From CAVPKN01 sp964588495 (lineage in GTDB: Bacteria; Chlamydiota; Chlamydiia; Chlamydiales; JAAKFR01): a DNA stretch of 64,000 nt. The translations under genes and the position numbers were made by a program. The stretch spans positions 20,302 to 84,301 of the forward strand of contig CAZPPS010000007.1 of NCBI GenBank assembly GCA_964588495.1. The letters are read 5' to 3'. The notes under the pieces were generated by a model. That model searched no databases. It was given only the letters and a program-made list of their open reading frames with translations, and was not told where the DNA came from. Of the stretch, positions 7,768-16,036 are shown piece after piece (position 1 is the stretch's first letter; each line of letters starts with the position of its first letter).

Positions 7768-9375
7768 TTATAGATGTTTCTTAAAAACAGCGCCAGTACT
7801 CCATGACTTAATTTCCTCTTCATTGAAAAGGAAGAAACTGAACGCGCATTCATTATCACGGGCAGTATAAAGCATTTCTTTATGAATCAATATAAATTTT
7901 TGATTAATTGTATCTGGGCATAAAGTTGACATATTAGAACAGACAAGATTCCATTTAGATTCAACTAAGTTATTATGTCCGTTAATGAGTTCATAACTAT
8001 CAAGTCCAAGTTTTAGAATTGGATATTTGTTTTCATCGTAGAAAAGCTGCATGAAATCCTTATCTGAACGGATAGATTTCCATTGTGTCAGGCTCAATTC
8101 ACAAACATTCATTAACTTCCATTTAGATCGGAAAACCTCAAAATTGTAGATAATGAGTGGGGTGCTACAAGCTACAAGGCACTCAAGAGCGCTAACGCCT
8201 TCGCAATTCTTTTCTTTCAATTGATTGAAGTGGCTGGTAGCAGATAATTCTTCCCACCTTTGAAGACTCCCATTAGAAACAACAATTCTATAAGTTTTAA
8301 GGGCAGGTGTATCAAGATGTGGTTTTAAATCATTATAAAATTCGAATTTTATCTGAGCTAGCCAGTTGACTTGATCTGAGAAAATTTTTTGGAGGATTGT
8401 CAGGTTAAGATTTTTCGGAATGGTTAGAACTGTTGCTCCTGCCTTTTCGCTGGGGACGGAGAGCAAATGCGTGATTTCGGAAAAGAGCTTTGTTCGGTCA
8501 CGTGGAGGGGCATCCTCTACGCTAAGGCCATAGGCAGATAAATCAACGTAATTTTGCCAGTCATCTTCGTCAAATTCTGTGACATTATTGAATAACTTTG
8601 TGACATCACAAAGCGCTGTTGCAATACAGCTGCGCCAGTCATTTCTAACCAGGTAGCACTTTTTCAAATCCTTTTTGCTTAGATGATCACAAATTTCCAG
8701 CATGATCTCTTCGGGGAGTACATCGAAATACAAGACGCTCTTTATTTCAATCTGATGTGCCGGTTCTTGAATCTTAGATGAAGGGAGGGGCTCGATTTTT
8801 TTGACAGACTGCAAACGGGGTTGAGGAGACCATGATTTGTATGCAGAAACATGTGGAAAATCATTTGAATCTAATGGCTTGTAGAGATTGCATGTCGGGA
8901 ACACTTGTGGAGCAATTGTATCCGTTTGAGTAGACAAGACTGCTTGAGGGCTTTTGGATTGCTCAGTCCTAAGTGGTATGACGGGTTTTATAAGCGCTGT
9001 TTCTGAGTTTTGAACAGGAGCTTTGTTTTGGGTAGGAATGACTTTTTGGTTGAGTGGCTTAACGTCTTTGGTTGCGGGTTGAACGGGAGGTAGACATGTT
9101 CGTGATACGGGCTTTATGGGGTTCAGAAGCGTTTTTCCAGAGCTTTGAATAGGATCTTTGTTTTGGGTGGGAGTTAAGGTTTGCTTGGGTGGCTCAACGC
9201 TTTTGGTTGCAGTTAGCTTTGTTGTAGGGAGAGCTGTTGGTTGTGTGAGGTTTTGAGACTCGACTGTTTGTAGGGGAATAAAGGGAATTAAGTTTAATAG
9301 GGGAGGTTGCAGAAGCGTTGTTCCAGAGCTTTGAATAGGATCTTTGTTTTGGGTGGGAGTTAAGGTTTGCTTGGG
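7768..9375 (-). CDS. Proline-rich repeat / F-box effector candidate (3' part of a gene broken by the gap)
   Basis: The frame is open from the gap edge at 9375 to the stop at 7768 (535 codons). The first ~145 codons encode Pro/Thr/Gln-rich repeats of a 62-residue unit containing TPTQNKDPIQSSG and QPTALPTTKLTAT. An F-box-like motif follows (about 8607-8718): LPEEIMLEICDHL, then DLKKCYLVRNDW. A ~275-residue C-terminal region of unknown fold ends the protein. F-box proteins recruit SCF ubiquitin ligases in eukaryotic hosts and are known as secreted effectors in Legionella and amoebal chlamydiae. The TTG at 8937 could serve as a start, but the same repeat units resume beyond the gap in the 9476-10040 segment. 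One gene reading 10040 to 7768 is therefore the better model. Confidence 0.75.
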   Translation of the reverse strand, partial: PKQTLTPTQNKDPIQSSGTTLLQPPLLNLIPFIPLQTVESQNLTQPTALPTTKLTATKSVEPPKQTLTPTQNKDPIQSSGKTLLNPIKPVSRTCLPPVQPATKDVKPLNQKVIPTQNKAPVQNSETALIKPVIPLRTEQSKSPQAVLSTQTDTIAPQVFPTCNLYKPLDSNDFPHVSAYKSWSPQPRLQSVKKIEPLPSSKIQEPAHQIEIKSVLYFDVLPEEIMLEICDHLSKKDLKKCYLVRNDWRSCIATALCDVTKLFNNVTEFDEDDWQNYVDLSAYGLSVEDAPPRDRTKLFSEITHLLSVPSEKAGATVLTIPKNLNLTILQKIFSDQVNWLAQIKFEFYNDLKPHLDTPALKTYRIVVSNGSLQRWEELSATSHFNQLKEKNCEGVSALECLVACSTPLIIYNFEVFRSKWKLMNVCELSLTQWKSIRSDKDFMQLFYDENKYPILKLGLDSYELINGHNNLVESKWNLVCSNMSTLCPDTINQKFILIHKEMLYTARDNECAFSFFLFNEEEIKSWSTGAVFKKHL

Positions 9376-9600
9376 NNNNNNNNNNNNNNNNNNNNNNNNN
9401 NNNNNNNNNNNNNNNNNNNNNNNNNNNNNNNNNNNNNNNNNNNNNNNNNNNNNNNNNNNNNNNNNNNNNNNNNNNTGGTTGCAGTTAGCTTTGTTGTAGG
9501 GAGAGCTGTTGGTTGTGTGAGGTTTTGAGAATCGACTGTTTGTAGGGGAATAAAGGGAATTAAGTTTAGTAGGGGAGGTTGCAGAAGCGTTGTTACAGAT
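9121..9600 (-). repeat. Tandem 186-bp coding repeats interrupted by the gap
   Basis: The same sequence recurs 186 bp apart, for example the TTGCTTGGG words at 9181 and 9367 and the blocks containing AGAGCTTTGAATAGGATC at 9140 and 9327. The block right of the gap (9476-9600) is a further near-identical copy. The unit equals 62 codons, so copy-number change keeps the frame. Such near-perfect repeats explain why the assembly failed here. Confidence 0.85.
9376..9475. other. Assembly gap (100 N)
   Basis: Exactly 100 N's, a conventional placeholder, inside a tandem coding repeat. If the repeat register continues, the missing DNA is 14 bases plus a multiple of 186, because the flanks stop at ACC A and resume at CCC AAG CAA of the same unit. 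Confidence 0.95.
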
Positions 9601-10040
9601 TGTTGAACAGGAGTTTCATTTTGGGGAGGAATTACTGTTTGGGTTTCAGGGAGAACTGTTCGGGCAAGAGGTTCTTGTTGTAGAGAAGGGATAGGCTGCG
9701 TGGATGTCAAAAGCGTTGTTTCAGGAGGTTTAAAAACAGGCACATCCTCTTCAATGATGGGAATTTCTTCCTCGGGGTCAGAGGGGCAAGTTGGCAGCAT
9801 GCCGCAAAGATGTAAGAGCCAAAGGGCGTCGAGAGTGAGGAGGACGGCCGATGCGCTTAAAAGGGAGGCGTGGGTCGTGGTTCCCCATTGCACGATGGAA
9901 CTGAACATACCGGGATCTGTGGCAATGAGCCCGATCAAACTCAGCGCTATTCCAGAAACGGCTGCAATGCAAAGTAATCCGGCGGCTGCATTCTGAGGGA
10001 ACAGCGGAGAATTAAAACACGAATTTCGAATGCATTCCAT
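9476..10040 (-). CDS. Inc-like membrane protein, 5' part of the repeat/F-box gene
   Basis: This starts at the ATG at 10040 and runs 188 codons into the gap. Two long hydrophobic segments (about residues 19-41 and 57-80) separated by a short loop form the bilobed domain typical of chlamydial inclusion-membrane proteins, which are delivered by type III secretion. An acidic and then Pro/Thr/Gln-rich linker follows, ending in LLNLIPFIPLQTV...TKLTAT, identical to the repeats left of the gap. The product is inferred to be one Inc-repeat-F-box protein displayed on the host-facing side of the inclusion. It begins 18 bases after the lpxB stop, with no obvious Shine-Dalgarno. Confidence 0.75.
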
Positions 10041-10058
10041 GTATTTATTATATACTTT

Positions 10059-11180
10059 TTATATTAAGATTTTATCAAGAATTGTTTGTGCAGCTTTCAG
10101 ATTCGCATTATCTCGTGTCAGACGGCTACGGAGATTGGCGCATTCTTGCTGGCATTGCTCAGATTGTTCTAATAATTTTTTGAGAGAGTGGCCAATTTCT
10201 TTGGTCGATAAAAATCTGTGGATGAATTCGGGGTAGACCTTTTTTTCGCAGATCAGATTGACAAGGGTATAGGAGGGGAGATTGATCCGGAAAATGTATT
10301 TGCCGAGAATGCAATTGAGGGCAGACATTTTATAGGTGACAACTGTGGGGACGCTATGGAGTCCCAGTTCTAAAATGATGGTTCCAGAAGTTGCCAAAGC
10401 GCAGCTTGCCGATTTCATTAGCTCATATCTTTTTTCACAAGGCACGAGGAGGGCATCTTTGCCGGCGTGTTTTTCGATGAGTCCTTGAAGTTCGGGGCGG
10501 GCCACAGAAACTGCAACCGGCAAACCCAGTTCTTTGGCAGCTTTTATTTGTAAAGGGAGATTGATCTCAATTTCGTGCCGTCGGCTGCCAGGAAAAATGG
10601 CGATTAGGGGCTCTTTTGTCTTGAGAGGTTCACCATATTTGTAGTTATCGATCACACTCACAAGAGGGTGGCCGACGTAGGTCACATCGAGCTTTGTTTG
10701 GTTAAAACAGTTTTTCTCGAAAGGAAGAATCGTGAGCAAGAGATCGAGGTTTTTGGCCATCGAAAAGACACGATTTTTTCTCCAGGCCCACACAGAGGGG
10801 CATACGTAATGGACGATTTTCCCTTGGTACCCTTTTTTGCGCAAAGAGGCGGCAAGGCGCATATTAAAATCGGCGTAGTCGATGAGGATGACAGCCTCGG
10901 GCTTCCGGTTGAGAATTAATGTGCGGATTTTCTTAAAGTCAGCATAGAGACGGGGAAGGGATTTGAATACATCGGAAAAGCCCATGACCTGAAAGCGTTC
11001 CATCGGATGGATCACTTCAAGACCCGCCTCTGCCATCACTTTACCCCCCACGCCGAAGAGTTCGAGATCAGGGGAAAGCTCTTTGAGGGCTTTGATTAAA
11101 TTGCCTCCCAAAAGATCGCCGCTCTGCTCACCCGCAAACAAAAACAAGGAGTGAGAAGTTTTTTTTTGTGTAATCGACAT
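10059..11180 (-). CDS. lpxB: Lipid-A-disaccharide synthase
   Basis: A 373-residue GT19 glycosyltransferase that joins UDP-2,3-diacylglucosamine and lipid X into the lipid A disaccharide at the inner membrane. Visible family motifs are FAGEQSGDLLGG at the N terminus, YVCPSVWAWRKNR, PFEKNCF, GHPL and the nucleotide-binding FPGSRRHEI. The length is that of ordinary bacterial LpxB; from memory, Chlamydia trachomatis LpxB is much longer. The start MSITQKKTSHSLFLFAGE places the signature at the usual distance. It is followed closely by the Inc-like gene on the same strand. Confidence 0.95.
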   Translation of the reverse strand: MSITQKKTSHSLFLFAGEQSGDLLGGNLIKALKELSPDLELFGVGGKVMAEAGLEVIHPMERFQVMGFSDVFKSLPRLYADFKKIRTLILNRKPEAVILIDYADFNMRLAASLRKKGYQGKIVHYVCPSVWAWRKNRVFSMAKNLDLLLTILPFEKNCFNQTKLDVTYVGHPLVSVIDNYKYGEPLKTKEPLIAIFPGSRRHEIEINLPLQIKAAKELGLPVAVSVARPELQGLIEKHAGKDALLVPCEKRYELMKSASCALATSGTIILELGLHSVPTVVTYKMSALNCILGKYIFRINLPSYTLVNLICEKKVYPEFIHRFLSTKEIGHSLKKLLEQSEQCQQECANLRSRLTRDNANLKAAQTILDKILI

Positions 11181-11197
11181 GTTCCAATGAATTTTTC

Positions 11198-11318
11198 TTT
11201 TCTTTCTCTGTGTGCTCTGTGTTCTCTGTGGTTTTTAAATATGCTGAGATTTGCGTCGGTCAAATCTGTGAGGCAATTTTAAAACCACAGAGAACAGAGA
11301 GTACACAGAGAAGAGAAG
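11198..11318. repeat. Inverted repeat of CACAGAG-type words
   Basis: The arms 11198-11237 and 11281-11318 are mutually complementary and are built of tandem CTCTGTG / CACAGAG words, around a ~43-base loop. The element fills the gap between the hydrolase gene and lpxB. It belongs with the similar structures at 24608-24691 (CACAAAG words) and 28978-29094. It may act as a terminator or be a spreading palindromic repeat. Confidence 0.75.
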
Positions 11319-11319
11319 A

Positions 11320-12084
11320 TTAGGTTTTTAATAAAATTCTCTTTGTCCATAAGGAGCCTTCTTCGAAGGTGTGTGGGGCTGTCCCGTGCCCTTTATGGCC
11401 GATTGCTTGTGTGATCATCAGTTCCACTTTTTGGTGGCGGGCATGTACTTCATGCCCTTTCTCTGCCAATTTTTTAATAAAATCGTAGCAGGCATCGGTT
11501 CCCACTCTATGATCCAGATTGCCGATATAAAAGCGGACATTATGGACATGGACAAGTCGGTCTACCAAATGGACTAATTTTAACTCGTCGGCTCGTTTTC
11601 TTAAAAAGTCGCTCTCTGTAAATTCTTTGAGCTGCATCAAATCGGTTAACGGGGCAAAACCTAAAATGGTCTGAACCTCTTTAATTCTGGCAGCGATATG
11701 AGTAGCCACAAATCCACCTCTGGAGAGCCCACCAACCGCAATTCTGTCTTTGTCGACGATTTTTTCGTCAATGAGCCAGCGGATGGCCACTTCCACTTTG
11801 TCGAAAAAAGTTTCGAGCAGATATTCCCCTTGCGACATTTTTTCTGCCCAATAGTGCATGGCGTCAAATTTGTTGAGGCCATTGCCATGTCCAGGAATCG
11901 TAAAGGAAAAAACACGTAATCCAGGGTCACTCGCCAAAAGTGGGGGCTGACTATAGGGATGGAGCTCCAAACTCTCTCTTGCCGATAACGCAAAGTAAAA
12001 GAATGCTGGTTTTGCTCCCTCTTTGTGGTCTGCGCCCAGATACTCGATCGATAGGCCGTTTGGAGCTTCAAGAGTGCGAATCAT
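11320..12084 (-). CDS. Alpha/beta hydrolase family protein
   Basis: A protein of about 254 residues with the alpha/beta-hydrolase nucleophile elbow GLSRGGF, a likely acid in GNLDHRVG and the catalytic His in the C-terminal GHKGHG. The substrate cannot be inferred; the general shape resembles dienelactone-hydrolase or esterase-like serine hydrolases. The start MIRTLEAPNG at 12084 has AAGAAGA upstream and overlaps the end of pcnB by 17 bases. An alternative ATG at 12126 would add 14 basic residues and lengthen the overlap. It is probably translated from the pcnB transcript. Confidence 0.8.
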   Translation of the reverse strand: MIRTLEAPNGLSIEYLGADHKEGAKPAFFYFALSARESLELHPYSQPPLLASDPGLRVFSFTIPGHGNGLNKFDAMHYWAEKMSQGEYLLETFFDKVEVAIRWLIDEKIVDKDRIAVGGLSRGGFVATHIAARIKEVQTILGFAPLTDLMQLKEFTESDFLRKRADELKLVHLVDRLVHVHNVRFYIGNLDHRVGTDACYDFIKKLAEKGHEVHARHQKVELMITQAIGHKGHGTAPHTFEEGSLWTKRILLKT

Positions 12085-13273
12085 GTTCTTCTTTGGATTT
12101 GGTATGGATTTTTTTCCAATGCTCATAGCTTTTGAAAAGATCGTGGTGCATCAGGGCTCTTAGCTTGAGGAAAAGGAGGGCCAGATTAAACTCTTTGTGT
12201 CTGACAATGCGGGTGCGGGGCCGTTTTGCAGAATCGAGCGGTGTGAGTCTAAATTGCATCTGCAAAATAAACTGGGCAGTGGAGCGGATTCTTCGCGGGA
12301 AATGGGAGAAAGCTTCAAAAAGGAGCTCATGCACAAGATTTTCGATGAGCTGAATTACTATTCCCTGATGGGGGAGTTGATTGTGCTGTTCTGTGTAGTT
12401 TTTGATCTCGGCTTCCACAATGGGGAAAAGAAGGGCAGCTGTTAAAATCGAGCGGTCAAGAGGTCGATAACCTCCTCCATTCATCGAATCAACGGCTTTC
12501 AAATACGCATAAATATTTTCTCCAACAGGACCTTCAAAATAGCTGCTGAATTTTTCAAAGAGGATCGATAAAAGATCCGATTCTGCAAGAAGGCGGAAAA
12601 AAGGTTCTGCCGACCCCGATTCGAGCATCTTGAAAATTTCCTCCAAAACGCGCGCAGGGGAGCTTTTGACGATATCTGTGCGGCAATGTTCCATGGCTTT
12701 GAGGGCTTCTGGATCGACATTAAAACCAAAACGGGCTCTAAATTTTTGCATCCGGATCATCCGGACAGGGTCTTGCTTAAACCGGAGGACAGGATCGCCG
12801 ATGACCCGCAAATAGTGTTTCTGCAAATCTTCAAATCCTCCCACATAATCGATGATTTTATGGTCGAGAGGGTCGTAGAAGAGGCCATTGATGGTAAAAT
12901 CTCTTCTCATGACATCTTCTTCAGAAGATCCCCACATGTTATCCCGGACAATGAGCTCCCCATCTTCAGGATCGCCCGCTCTAAATGTGGACACTTCGAT
13001 AATTTGCCTTCCAAACCGGATGTGAGCGAGTCTGAAACGTCTTCCGATCAAGATGCAGTTACGGAAAATATCTTTGATCTCTTCAGGCCGTGCCGAAGTG
13101 GAGATGTCGTAATCTTTAGGTTTTTTGCGCATGAGAAGATCGCGCACGCCGCCGCCCACTAAATAAGCCGTGTAGCCAGCTGCATGCAACTTAGTCAAAA
13201 CCACAAGCGCATTGGGATCGATCAGATCGTTGCGTATATGGTGATCGTTGCTTGTATAAATTTTAGGATTCAC
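12068..13273 (-). CDS. pcnB: Poly(A) polymerase / CCA-adding-type nucleotidyltransferase
   Basis: A 401-residue class II nucleotidyltransferase. The head domain has LVGGGVRDLLMRKKPKDYDI, with the metal-binding DYD pair, and the RRDFTINGL motif. The helical neck and body contain FRARFGFNVDPEA. It polyadenylates RNA 3' ends for decay or repairs tRNA CCA ends; the two functions are hard to separate by sequence, but the chlamydial gene near lpxB is usually called pcnB. The ATG overlaps the stop of the upstream oxidoreductase by four bases, so the two are coupled. Confidence 0.9.
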   Translation of the reverse strand: MNPKIYTSNDHHIRNDLIDPNALVVLTKLHAAGYTAYLVGGGVRDLLMRKKPKDYDISTSARPEEIKDIFRNCILIGRRFRLAHIRFGRQIIEVSTFRAGDPEDGELIVRDNMWGSSEEDVMRRDFTINGLFYDPLDHKIIDYVGGFEDLQKHYLRVIGDPVLRFKQDPVRMIRMQKFRARFGFNVDPEALKAMEHCRTDIVKSSPARVLEEIFKMLESGSAEPFFRLLAESDLLSILFEKFSSYFEGPVGENIYAYLKAVDSMNGGGYRPLDRSILTAALLFPIVEAEIKNYTEQHNQLPHQGIVIQLIENLVHELLFEAFSHFPRRIRSTAQFILQMQFRLTPLDSAKRPRTRIVRHKEFNLALLFLKLRALMHHDLFKSYEHWKKIHTKSKEEHDSHS

Positions 13274-14652
13274 TCAAAAGAGTGTATATGATTTGTCACC
13301 TTCGTGTAAAGGGAAGGAAAAGCAGATTCTGCAAAATATTTTCGTCTAAGATCCCTATAAAGATTTGAATGGTAAATTCTTGAAAAAGTCTCTTCATCGT
13401 AGTAGGTAAAGCTATAGAGCATTTTTTTTCCGCCAAAGGCCAAAAGCTCTTTTTCAAGATCGGCACTTAGGCTTTTCCCATTTTTGGAAAGTCCATAGAG
13501 GCCGATATCTACAAAGTCATTCTCGCCATAATGTGGGGATAAAAATTGCGGTTTTTGGGTTCCCTTGACTGGGCAGAGCCAGATCGGGAAAATTTCTGTT
13601 TCTTTCATAAAAAAGTTTAAAGCCTCTTCCACTTTCGAGAAAGGGAGGTAATAATCGTGAATGAAAAAAAGGTTTTCAGCAATGTTTGCAGGAAGTCTAT
13701 GCCAGATTTTATAAAGATTTTTGGAAGGGAAGCACCAGCCAAACAGAAGGCGGAACAAAAATGAGGGGGAAATTGTCCCGCTCGCCACTTTTGGGATGCC
13801 CAAACGGAGCAAAAGCTGTGTCATTGTCACAAAAGAATGGACATAACGCCCAACCCAAAAACCTCCCCGATCCAGGCGGAAAAGATATTCTTGAATGGGC
13901 ATATAGTCTTCCTCGTTTTTGGTGTGCAAAACATGGTGAGCATACCAGGCAGACCATGGGCGGTTTTGCCGAAAAATCTTTCCTTTTTCAGGAGAATCTA
14001 CCATATCTGCTGTCATCACAATGGCATTTTGAGCGCTGTAAACAATTCCTTCGGCAAATTGAGAGTCCAGAGGTTCAATCAATTTTTGAACAGCTTCATG
14101 GACAGTGTCAAAGCGGTGATACCTGCACTTGACCCATTTTTTGGCTGGAATAAGTCTGAGTTTGACAGCGGTCAAGATCCCTAAAGTGCCATAAGAGCCT
14201 GCACATCCATAAAAAAGATCGGCGTTTTGCTCGGGGCTTGCTGTAATGAGCTCCCCATTTCCCAAAATCATCTCGTATTCAAGAGCCGCGTCATTAACTT
14301 GGCCAAATTTGTGGGAACTACTCTCAAGCGACGCTCCCATAATAGCGCCGCCTACAGTGATCGTGGTAAATTCAGGGACAACCGGGGGGATCAGGTTCTG
14401 TTGAAGAGTAAAAGTTGTGAGCTCAAAAAAGGTGATTTTGGGCTCAACTAATATCCACTTTTCTTCAGGATTAAATTCTAAAATGCCGTTGAAGTTTCCA
14501 AGGTCGATTTCCTTAGATTTTTTTTTATACGCCCCGTCACGTAAGGAATTTGCGGTGCCATTTTTTTTTAGAGAAAACCTTCCATTTTTTTCTTGGAGGG
14601 CTTTTCTGATTTTTTTGATTTGCTCTAAATGGAGCTCTTTAGATTTAATCAT
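13270..14652 (-). CDS. FAD-linked oxidoreductase related to 24-dehydrocholesterol reductase (DHCR24/DWF1)
   Basis: A 460-residue VAO-family flavoprotein. The FAD domain has VPEFTTITVGGAIMGASLES and HKFGQVNDAALEYEMILGNG, which closely resemble DHCR24 (PELRDLTVGGLVNGVGIESSSHKYG). The later LLFGWCFPSKNLYKIWHRLP also matches the eukaryotic enzyme. DHCR24 reduces the delta-24 bond of sterols. Chlamydiae make no sterols but take cholesterol from the host, so a role in modifying host sterols is an inference. Homologues occur in other intracellular bacteria such as Coxiella. It is first in a coupled trio with pcnB and the hydrolase, with AAAGG before the ATG. Confidence 0.8.
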   Translation of the reverse strand: MIKSKELHLEQIKKIRKALQEKNGRFSLKKNGTANSLRDGAYKKKSKEIDLGNFNGILEFNPEEKWILVEPKITFFELTTFTLQQNLIPPVVPEFTTITVGGAIMGASLESSSHKFGQVNDAALEYEMILGNGELITASPEQNADLFYGCAGSYGTLGILTAVKLRLIPAKKWVKCRYHRFDTVHEAVQKLIEPLDSQFAEGIVYSAQNAIVMTADMVDSPEKGKIFRQNRPWSAWYAHHVLHTKNEEDYMPIQEYLFRLDRGGFWVGRYVHSFVTMTQLLLRLGIPKVASGTISPSFLFRLLFGWCFPSKNLYKIWHRLPANIAENLFFIHDYYLPFSKVEEALNFFMKETEIFPIWLCPVKGTQKPQFLSPHYGENDFVDIGLYGLSKNGKSLSADLEKELLAFGGKKMLYSFTYYDEETFSRIYHSNLYRDLRRKYFAESAFPSLYTKVTNHIHSFE

Positions 14653-14685
14653 GCCTTTTTCAGAAGTAAAAGTAACAAATAAAAG

Positions 14686-16035
14686 ATGTCAACAAAATTT
14701 AAACTTTTCGGGACAGATGGGGTCCGCGGAAGGGCTAATCACCATCCAATGACTGTGGAAACGATCATGCTGCTCGGAAAAGCTGTCGCCAAAGTTCTGA
14801 GAAGACATGACGGTAAACACCGCGTGGTTATTGGAAAAGATACCCGTCTTTCCTGTTATATGTTCGAAAATGCGATGGGCGTCGATACTTTGATGGTAGG
14901 GCCGCTGCCCACACCAGGAGTTGCTTTTATCACACGCGCTTATCGGGCAGATGCGGGGATTGTCATTTCAGCTTCCCACAATCCTTACTATGACAATGGA
15001 ATCAAAATCTTTTCTTCTGAAGGAATCAAGCTTCCAGATACTTTAGAGCATGAAATCGAGACTTTGATTGCCAACAATGCCTTTGATGATGTCCCTCCCG
15101 ATCATGAAGTGGGAAGAAACAGAAGAATTTCAGATGCCGATGGACGCTACATCGAGTTTGTCAAAGCAACATTTCCAAAAGGGAAGACATTAAAAGGTTT
15201 AAAGATTTTTCTCGACTGCGCTAACGGGGCAGCTCACCGTGTTGCTCCTTTAGCTTTTTGGGAGCTCGATGCAGAAGTTGTCGTCACTGGAGATGAGCCC
15301 GACGGGATCAACATCAATGAAAATTGCGGCTCTTTGCATCCAAACGTGATCCAAAATGGGGTGATTGAGCATAAAGCGCACGCAGGAATTGCTCTCGATG
15401 GGGATGGAGACCGCCTGATCATGGTTGACGAGCAAGGACAACTGATCGATGGGGATACCATTTTAGCCATTTGCGCTCAAGATCTCAAACGGCGCGATGT
15501 GCTCAAAAATAACAGAGTTGTTGCCACATGCATGACCAATTTAGGGGTGATCCGATACCTTGAATCTTTGGGGATCGAAGTTTTCCAATCCAAAGTGGGG
15601 GATCGCTATGTGATTCAGGACATGTTAACCTACAAGGCCTATCTTGGGGGCGAACAGAGCGGACATATGATCTTCCTCGATCATAATGCCACAGGAGATG
15701 GGATTGTCTCTGCGCTTCAAATCTTAAAAATTATGATTGAGAGCGGCAAGTCCCTTTCAGAGCTTGCAGCTTCTATCAAAAAAACGCCTCAGACGCTCAT
15801 GAGCGTCTCCATTCGGAAAAAGCCCCCTCTTGAAGATTTGAAATTGGTGCAAAAAACCATTGAGGATGTGACAAAAGAGCTGGGAGATCAGGGAAGAATT
15901 TTGGTGCGCTATTCGGGAACTGAAAATGTGTGCCGTGTGATGGTAGAGGGGCCGAAAAAAAATCTGGTAGACCAATTGGCGGGCGTCATGGTGCGGGCCC
16001 TTGAAAAAGAAATCGGTGTAAAAAAGAAGAAATAA
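14686..16035 (+). CDS. glmM: Phosphoglucosamine mutase
   Basis: A 449-residue phosphohexomutase that converts glucosamine-6-phosphate to glucosamine-1-phosphate for UDP-GlcNAc, feeding lipid A and peptidoglycan synthesis. The phosphoserine motif ISASHNP has its Ser at residue 97, the metal loop is ALDGDGDR, the sugar loop GGEQSGH, and the phosphate-binding RYSGTEN lies near the C terminus. The start MSTKFKLFGTDGVRGRAN is the family signature. It is transcribed divergently from the DHCR24-like gene, 33 bp away, and followed one base later by glmS. Confidence 0.96.
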   Translation: MSTKFKLFGTDGVRGRANHHPMTVETIMLLGKAVAKVLRRHDGKHRVVIGKDTRLSCYMFENAMGVDTLMVGPLPTPGVAFITRAYRADAGIVISASHNPYYDNGIKIFSSEGIKLPDTLEHEIETLIANNAFDDVPPDHEVGRNRRISDADGRYIEFVKATFPKGKTLKGLKIFLDCANGAAHRVAPLAFWELDAEVVVTGDEPDGININENCGSLHPNVIQNGVIEHKAHAGIALDGDGDRLIMVDEQGQLIDGDTILAICAQDLKRRDVLKNNRVVATCMTNLGVIRYLESLGIEVFQSKVGDRYVIQDMLTYKAYLGGEQSGHMIFLDHNATGDGIVSALQILKIMIESGKSLSELAASIKKTPQTLMSVSIRKKPPLEDLKLVQKTIEDVTKELGDQGRILVRYSGTENVCRVMVEGPKKNLVDQLAGVMVRALEKEIGVKKKK

Positions 16036-16036
16036 T

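Noticed and set aside
8937..8937. TTG at 8937 as the true start of the F-box protein
   Set aside because: The frame stays open upstream to the gap and encodes the same repeats found beyond it; there is no good ribosome site at the TTG.
12686..13162. 158-codon open frame on the plus strand
   Set aside because: Antisense to the conserved head domain of pcnB; no independent support.
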